From: Brasenia schreberi
Taxonomy: Eukaryota; Streptophyta; Magnoliopsida; Nymphaeales; Cabombaceae
Direction of reading: 5' to 3'
Length of the DNA: 64,000 nt
NCBI GenBank assembly: GCA_036023115.1
Contig: JAYKKT010000061.1
Location: forward strand, 18,699,501 to 18,763,500
Under the pieces are notes generated by a model, which was given only the letters and a program-made list of their open reading frames with translations, was not told the origin of the DNA and did not search any database. Both the position numbers and the translations under genes were made by a program. Shown here piece by piece: positions 57,617 through 64,000 of this stretch (positions are counted from its first letter, which is position 1; each line of letters begins with the position of its first letter).

Positions 57617-59383
57617 GGTCAACAAAAGGGGCTGGCCTTCCCCTCTTGTTTTGGTGAGATTGTGGGTTGAAGTTGTGGGTGGGCTGGAGCTTTTAGTTCA
57701 CGTCTTGTACATGGCTGAAAAGAAAAAAATCTGGCGGCATTGGATGGCCCTTGCTTGGTGAGGATTGGCTCCATGGGAACCAAGAACGAAGTGGCTGAAA
57801 CATTGTCAAGGTAAGTCCCCTAGTTCCTGCCCAAACCTCTTCTTTTCTCACCTCTCTAAACCACCTAGACCACTAACGAAAAGATGCAGCAAAGTCCAGC
57901 CAAGGAGCTGGCCGAACTTCACTAAAGGAGCTAACTTAGTTCTACCTAAGACCATCCTAACCTAGGACCATACCCAGCTCGGCCATTGGCTGGCCGAGCT
58001 CACCTTAGACCTGTCCTAACGAAAATCCTAACATCAAACCACCACCTAAGCTATTTCCTAACTCAAAACTACTCCCAAGGACCTGGCCAAACCGAGTGTC
58101 TAAAACACTCGGTTCCCTCCTCTTGTCGAACCTATCCTCACCCACTTAGCTCGGCCCATATTGGCCGAGCTCATCTTAGGTCTATCCCTAACCTTAAACC
58201 ACTACCGAAGTTAGATCCTAACTAAAAAAACCACTCTAAACCTACCCAGCTCGGCCACCCTTTGGCCGAGCCACTCCCTTAGGATCTCACCCGAGATCAA
58301 CCACCTAACATCAGCCAAAACTCGGCCACCATCTGGCCGAGCTCTTTACTTATAAAGGAAGTCCAAGCAGACTAAGTGTAAGTGCTCAAATCTGGTTCTT
58401 TACATTGTTTCAAGTTCAATTAAATTCGATACGGGGTTGTAGTAATGGATCGTAGTCTCCCCCCGAGATGTAATATTATGGTTTGAAACACGAATCACAC
58501 ACGTACACTCAAGCCTTTCCGCTCTTATCTGCACACCTTTTGCACACAAAACGGGCCTCAACAGCCCATAGGATATAGCTCTATTTATATACATTTAGCT
58601 GGGTTTTAAGGTTCAAGTCGTGTGAGTTGTCTTTCATTTTATACACTCAAAGCACTCACTCACATTGACCCTTTCCGCTCTTACATATATATACGTATTT
58701 CCCCTTTCAGCTGGGTTTTTAAGGTTCAAGTCGTGTGAGTTGCCTTTCAATTTATACACTCAAAGCACTCACTCACATTGAGCCTTCTCACTCTTAAGAT
58801 ATAGCTATATATATTTTCCCTTCCGCATCTAAGATATAGCCATATTTCCCTTTCTGCTATTTCCCTTCTGCTATGTCTTTAAATTCTGGGTTTTCCCTTC
58901 AAGTTGTGTGGGTTTGCATTGCATATCCGTCACACTCGAGATAGGGAGCATACTTGCATCGAACCAAATTGATCAAATCGTGTATAACTTACCCGAAATC
59001 GAGCACTGGATGCACACGACTACACGCCAAAATTGGCTAAAAACCGAGAGACATAGGAACGCATAGATCCCATGCATAAAAGTTGCAATTTTGACAAAAG
59101 CAATCAATAAAACACTTTCGAGTTTTCAAAAGAGTCGTGTTTGTTTAAAATCAAGATTTTCCTAAAGCGTACAGACTGACCCTTCCACGCCGGTGCAAGA
59201 AAGTCTGTGACAAAAAGAACCCACTTGTCCACAGTCGCCCCAAAAGTCAGATATTTTCGAAAACTTACTTCGCTAGTTTGAGAAAGCTAGCTGGCACGCC
59301 CCTTTTAAAGCGACGTAAGCACGAAAAGATTCGCTTCAGGCCTAAGAAAACCCGAAGACGAGGATTTTCTGTGTCTACAGATT

Positions 59384-59401
59384 TGGCATGCCCGTTGGGA
59401 C
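59384..59401 (+). other. Tat-5 primer binding site
   Basis: TGGCATGCCCGTTGGGAC, four bases after the LTR. It differs from the Tat-4 site at two positions. Confidence 0.78.
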
Positions 59402-59524
59402 CTGGGTCTTTAGGAAAAATCGATACAAACAAACCAATCTTTGAAAAAATCGTTTTTTCAAAGAAAAGTGTTTTAACTCTTTGTCTTCTTGCATTTCCTA
59501 GTTGGATTTAAAAGCGTCGGAGTC

Positions 59525-62369
59525 ATGTTGAGTTCAGACTCCAATGAAGTGTCTAGCCGGTTCTCATGCTCTTCAAGTTCTCATTCTAGAAGATCTTTGA
59601 AAAATCAAAAACAGAAAGAGGAAGAGTTAAGAAGAGAGTACGAGGCCAAGATCGTTGCTCTCAGCCAAGAGGCCGAAGCAGCTGATTCGTGTTCGTCACA
59701 AGGCGAACCAATAAAGGCCAAAAAGAAGTTTGGAAAAACTCGTAAATACAAGGAGACCTCCGAAATGGAAGGCAACCAATACCTCGATTCCTTCACTCAC
59801 AAGGATCGTAAAGCCCTACAGCAGTTGCTGAAGGGGCAAAATAGAGAGAAAACAACATACGTCCTATTTGATTTTCTCCCTTTAGATTATGAAACAGACA
59901 GTGATGACGAAATACCGAATTTCCATCGGTATGATGGCACGGGAGACCCTAGGTCTCACCTGCAGCTTTTCTCTCGTCGAGCCCACAAGAAAAAGAAGGA
60001 CTCGATGAAATGGGTATATTGGTTCCCCTTATCCCTCAAAGGCACAGATTCTAGATGGCTGGCTTCCTACGATTTGAGCCAATTCACAACTTTTGAAGAG
60101 TTGGCAAACTGCTTCATGCAAAGATTTTCACACAACATAGAAGTCACGCCTACGTTGAACACTTTGAGGGATACAAAGCAAGGTATGAACGAAGATGTGC
60201 ATACATTTATCGTTCGATGGAGGTCTTTGAGAACCCATATCCGAAGGATGCGCAGTAATGCTCATCCTGGATAATTTCAAAACTGAATTGAAAACTCTTC
60301 TTTCTTTACATGAAATCTCTACTTTTCACAAACTGATTAAAAAAGCATATATTTTTGAGACAAATTTGAAAAAAGGGGTTTACGACCACCTGTGGAAAGG
60401 GAGTGTAAATTCAAAGACTCGCTTAGAAAAGCCTGGCAATTACGGGCTACCTACCATGGACAAAGGGGAAAAACCCCACAAAGTCGCCAATGTCCGGGTA
60501 GATCCGAGGCTGGCGAGCAGTTCAAAGAATTTTGAAAATTTTGAAAATAGAAAAGACAAAAAAATACAAAAACCATTTGAAAAACGGGAGTACACTCCGC
60601 TGGGGCAACCTGTGTCGGACCTCCTACTCGCCCAAGGCATGATCGAACTCCCTGAAATCCCCGAGGGAATCACTTCCAAAGGGAGGTTTTTGAATCGATT
60701 CTGTAAGTATCATCGGCTCAAAGGCCATGATACAAAGCAGTGTTTTTCCCTCATAAACCAAATCGAGAACTTGATAGCAAAGGGTCGGCTCCAGGTCACT
60801 GAGCAACCGGAGCCTGCCCAAGCTATTTTCAAAGAACCCTTCCCCAATCATGCAAGTACCAGTGGGAAGGGCAAAGAGGTATGTGCTCTCACAATTTCAA
60901 AGAGTCTAGCACGTACATATAAGTCTGGTTTTCCCACTTGTGCATCTACACTCATCCTTCATAGGAAACCTGCCCAAGTAGTGATTCGGGGACCACCAAG
61001 AGTTCCGTCTCCGATTAAACCAGTTTTGGAAATTCAAGGTGCTCCAAAACAGTCAATTAGAGCCATCTTAAGCGCGAACCCTAGGTTGATCGTGGGAGAA
61101 GTAACAAGATCTGGGAGGATCTATCAACCCCCACATCTGCAAAATGCTAAAAAAGTGGTCAGGGTGCCTGGCCCTTCAAAAGCATGTATTCCTGGAGTTC
61201 TGCCCAAAACGGACAAAGGAAAAGTCATTTTGAATTTGTATGATTTCGAAAACCATCTTTCAAAGATTCCCATTAACATGTCCATCCTAGAGCTGATACA
61301 AACCTCGCCTAGGCATAGACTCATGTTAGAGAAAATTCTAGAAAGAGCAAAGGTTAGTTCGGACAAAACCCCAGAATCCTTGTCCAAACAAGTGGCGTCC
61401 ATAGGTGCAAAAACACCTATCATGTTTTCGGAAGAGGATCTCGAAAAACCCTACGAAACCTATAATCAGGCCCTACACATCGAGGTAGTATTGAATCACC
61501 ACACTCTAGATAGGTGCCTGGTTGACGGGGGAGGAGGGCTCAACATCCTTCCGCTTCACATAGCACATCAGATTGGAGTCACCTTGACTTCCATGAACCC
61601 AAGCCCCATCGTAATCACTGGATACAATGGGAATGCGTCCAGACCTTTAGGATCCGTTGAACTTCCCATGGAAACGGGAGGGATAGCTCATGTGGGGGTA
61701 TTCCATGTTTTGGACATCCACCCCCACTACAACCTACTGCTGGGAAGGCCTTGGATACATAGCCTGCATGCTGTGCCGTCCACCTTCCATAGATGTGTCA
61801 AAATCCCTTTTGAAAATCAAGTCATTGTGATCCTAAGTGAGAGTCATCCACAACTTAAGGGGATTCAAAATTTCCCATGTTTTTCAAGTTCCCAGGCCTA
61901 CGAGGCCAACTGAGGGCAAACCATGGTCGAGCCACCAAAGCTCACCCTCCAGATACCTAGGAAGGTCGTGCACATCCAAGGGCCGCCCAAGGCTGGCCCA
62001 CTCAAAACACTAACCATCCCAGTAAAATCCAAGAGTCAACTGTTTTCAAAACCCCTGGACAGAAAGCCTTATGTGCATAACATGGACGATAGCAAGTTCT
62101 AGGATCACGAATTATATGAAAACTTTTCCAAAAACAAAAAATCATGGAACATGTTATTGAACATGGGGTATATGCCATACAAAAGTCTAGGGGCACAAAA
62201 CCAGGGTCTCATAGAACCCATCTTGCCCAAAGCCAACCAAAGTCGACACGGGATCGGCTATACTCCCAGAATACCACCAGAACCACCCCCTGTGACCACC
62301 TGGGTCAAGGGTGCCCTGGAGCCTACCCAAGCAGAAACCTACGATTTAGATCTCTTGTTCGGAGTCTAA
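59525..62369 (+). pseudogene. Tat-5 gag-pro with G-patch-like tail, disrupted
   Basis: I chose the ATG at 59525 because the next residues align with the gag heads of the other copies; an upstream in-frame ATG is at 59489. Order: Ser-rich and coiled-coil-like head, capsid (GDPRSHLQLFSRRAHKKKK), then a deletion near 60225-60240 that shifts the frame. The rest is open from 60258: zinc-knuckle-like CKYHRLKGHDTKQC (60702-60743), protease LVDGGGGLNILP (about 61518-61553), HPHYNLLLGRPWIH, then stops at 61911-61913 and about 62100. The G-patch-like tail runs to the stop at 62367-62369. The least damaged gag-pro in the window, yet still not translatable as one protein. Confidence 0.93.
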
Positions 62370-62394
62370 CTAGTGGCGTTTTTCCTTTGAAGGT

Positions 62395-64000
62395 ATGATG
62401 GAAGATCCCTTAATCAAAAACCCAAAAACATTTGAAAAACTCGAGATTCAAAAAATTGAAAAATCCCAAAAACCAAAAACATTTGAAAAAGATCAAAAAC
62501 TCGAAAAAAGAGTTGTTTGTATAGTTCGTAAAGTTTTTTCCTTACAAAAATCCAAAAAAATCGAAAATTCACAAAATACCAAAAACAAAATCCTGTATTT
62601 AGCAACTCCTGATAAAGGTTTTGAAAGAGCAAAGAATTTCGAAAAGAAAGTCCTCTTCATAAGAGGACCAAAATCTTCAAAACCTGTAGAAAATCCAAAA
62701 GAAAAACCAGGCGTTTGCGAAAACTGTGCATCAAGTCCAAATTCCCTAGGATTTAGAAGTCTTGAGAATGATCAAAGCCTGGAAATGGATTCCCTCAAGG
62801 AAGATCCAACTTCTGAGCTCCCTGAATTTCATAAAATTCTCAATTTTGAAAAACCTTCGAAATTAGTAGGAGGGGATTTTATAGAGATAAACTTAGGGAA
62901 CGATTTAAAGCCGAAACTCATTAAGGTAGGCGCATGTCTGCATGAGCATGAAAAGGCATCATTCATTGCATTTTTGAAAACCTACGTTGATGTGTTTGCA
63001 TGGACATATGAAGACATGTCGGGTATAGACCCGAATGTTGTAGAGCATTGTCTTCCCTTAGATTCAGATGCAAAACCCGTAAAACAAAAGCTTAGGAAGA
63101 TACATCCGAATGTGCATTCACAAGTCAAAGAGGGTTTAGAAGATCTGTTAAAAGCCGGATTTATAAAACCCATTGCATATTCTGATTGGTTATCCAATAT
63201 AGTTGTTGTTCGAAAAACCAGTGGGAAAATTCGAATATGCATCGATTTCAGAAATCTGAATAAAGCCACCCCAAAAGATAATTTCCCTTTACCAAACATT
63301 GATTTGATAGTCAATAGTACTGCAAATCATGAAATGTTTTCATTCATGGATGGCTATTCAGGATATAACCAAATCAAACTAAGCCCACGAGATCAGGCTA
63401 AAACCGCTTTTACAACCCCATGGGGCACGTACTGCTATACGATCATGCCCTTTGGTTTGAAAAATGCTGGCGCCACGTACCAGAGAGCTATGACCTCGAT
63501 CTTTCACGATCAAATTCATGAGCTCATAGAGGTATATGTAGATGATCTCCTGGCTAAGTCCAAACCTCGATGCACTCATCTCGAATGCTTACAAAAGATT
63601 TTCGAAAGGCTTAGACTTTACAACATAAAGCTAAACCCTCAAAAATGCGTATTCGGTGTAGAATCTGGTAAGCTTTTAGGATTTATGGTAAGCCAAAGGG
63701 GCATAGAAGTCAACCCCTCTAAGTGTAGAGCCATCATAGACATGACTCCACCCTCCAATCTCACGTAGATTCGTAGCCTCCAGGGTCGCCTACAGTCCAT
63801 TCGCCGGTTTATCTCAAACCTGGCAACTAGATACGAACCCTTCAACAAGTTGTTGAGAAAGGTTACGAAATTTTTAGGGGATGACGAGTGCCAAAAATCG
63901 TTTGAGAGGTTAAAGGCGTACTTAGTTAATCTCCCTGTTTTAAACCCCCCAAAGCCAGGAAAACCTCTTCTACTTTACATTTCTGTGCATGCGAATGCCT
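62395..64000 (+). pseudogene. Tat-5 pol, 5' part (RT and start of RNase H), one stop seen
   Basis: ATG at 62395 is 25 bases after the gag-pro stop, in the +1 frame. A Lys-rich extension of about 240 residues precedes RT: IRICIDFRNLNKATP, FMDGYSGYNQ, MPFGLKNAGATYQ, YVDD at 63535-63546 (about residues 381-384), LGFMVSQRGIEVNPSK. A TAG at 63766-63768 replaces Gln (acgTAGatt against acCCAGatc-type sequence in the sisters). The frame then continues in register through the RT thumb into RNase H (LLLYISVHANA) at the edge. RT itself is intact. Confidence 0.93.

Larger units (their letters stand above)
56849..59379 (+). repeat. Tat-5 5' LTR (2531 bp)
   Basis: Ends GTGTCTACA at 59379. U3 carries GGATCC/ATATCC words (about 57380-57490), TATA at 57498, and a (GA)n run at 57570-57612. 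Four inverted words of the GCTCGGCC...GGCCGAGC type are at 57976-58000, 58148-58171, 58248-58271 and 58321-58341. A repeat block holding CACTCACTCACATTGA words is at about 58610-58800. U5 hairpins are at 59172-59207 and 59272-59291. Its sequence is the inverse of sLTR-2, 275 bp away. Confidence 0.93.
56849..64000 (+). mobile_element. Tat-5: Tat-lineage element, 5' part, plus strand
   Basis: 5' LTR, primer site, gag-pro and the first part of pol; continues past the right edge. It inserted into the 5' LTR of Tat-2. The LTR start reads CGTAAACACC, where all other copies have TGTAAACACC, so either the first base mutated or the boundary is one base off. Gag-pro has a deletion and two stops, and pol at least one stop. 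No second target-site copy is visible. Confidence 0.92.

Overview
This window is plant nuclear DNA made almost entirely of nested Ty3/gypsy LTR retrotransposons. I see no host gene, no tRNA or rRNA gene and nothing bacterial. The pol order is reverse transcriptase, RNase H, a second archaeal-type RNase H, then a zinc-binding integrase with no chromodomain. That order marks the Tat lineage of plant Ty3/gypsy elements. The LTRs are 2.5-3.6 kb and the protease is followed by a G-patch-like tail. The only other coding remnant is a plant L1-type LINE reverse transcriptase. A seed plant with a repeat-rich genome is likely; the species cannot be told from this.

Layout (working names are mine). 1-6937: 3' end of Tat-1 (+): broken pol, 3' UTR, 3' LTR. 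6938-7416: a LINE RT fragment, the oldest layer, with Tat-1 on its left and Tat-2 on its right. 7417-56848: Tat-2 (-), broken up by later insertions: solo LTR sLTR-1 (+, 12282-15840) in pol, Tat-3 (-, 19101-43304) in the protease region, and solo LTR sLTR-2 (-, 53611-56573) and Tat-5 (+, from 56849) in the 5' LTR. Tat-4 (+, 22103-31871) sits inside the 3' LTR of Tat-3. Five-base target duplications that close correctly support sLTR-1 (TCGTA), Tat-3 (CATTC), Tat-4 (CTTAG) and sLTR-2 (AGTGG). Tat-5 runs off the right edge.

A 5.5-kb tandem duplication (unit I 40079-45581, unit II 45582-51085) repeats the Tat-3 5' LTR with the upstream part of the Tat-2 gag-pro. The pattern of variants shows a crossover between the gag genes of Tat-2 and Tat-3, so the gag of unit I is a hybrid.

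All autonomous-type copies carry stops or frameshifts. Tat-4 is different. Its LTRs are nearly identical, so it is young, but it has lost gag capsid, protease and readable pol. It keeps one 466-codon ORF made of a gag-like head and the G-patch tail. It looks like a non-autonomous parasite of the Tat machinery.

Across these diverged elements several RNA-scale structures are kept: twin hairpins in U5, a long inverted repeat that runs into the polypurine tract, and twin hairpins in the 3' UTR. Some have compensatory changes. These shared cis signals are the best candidates here for something not yet described.
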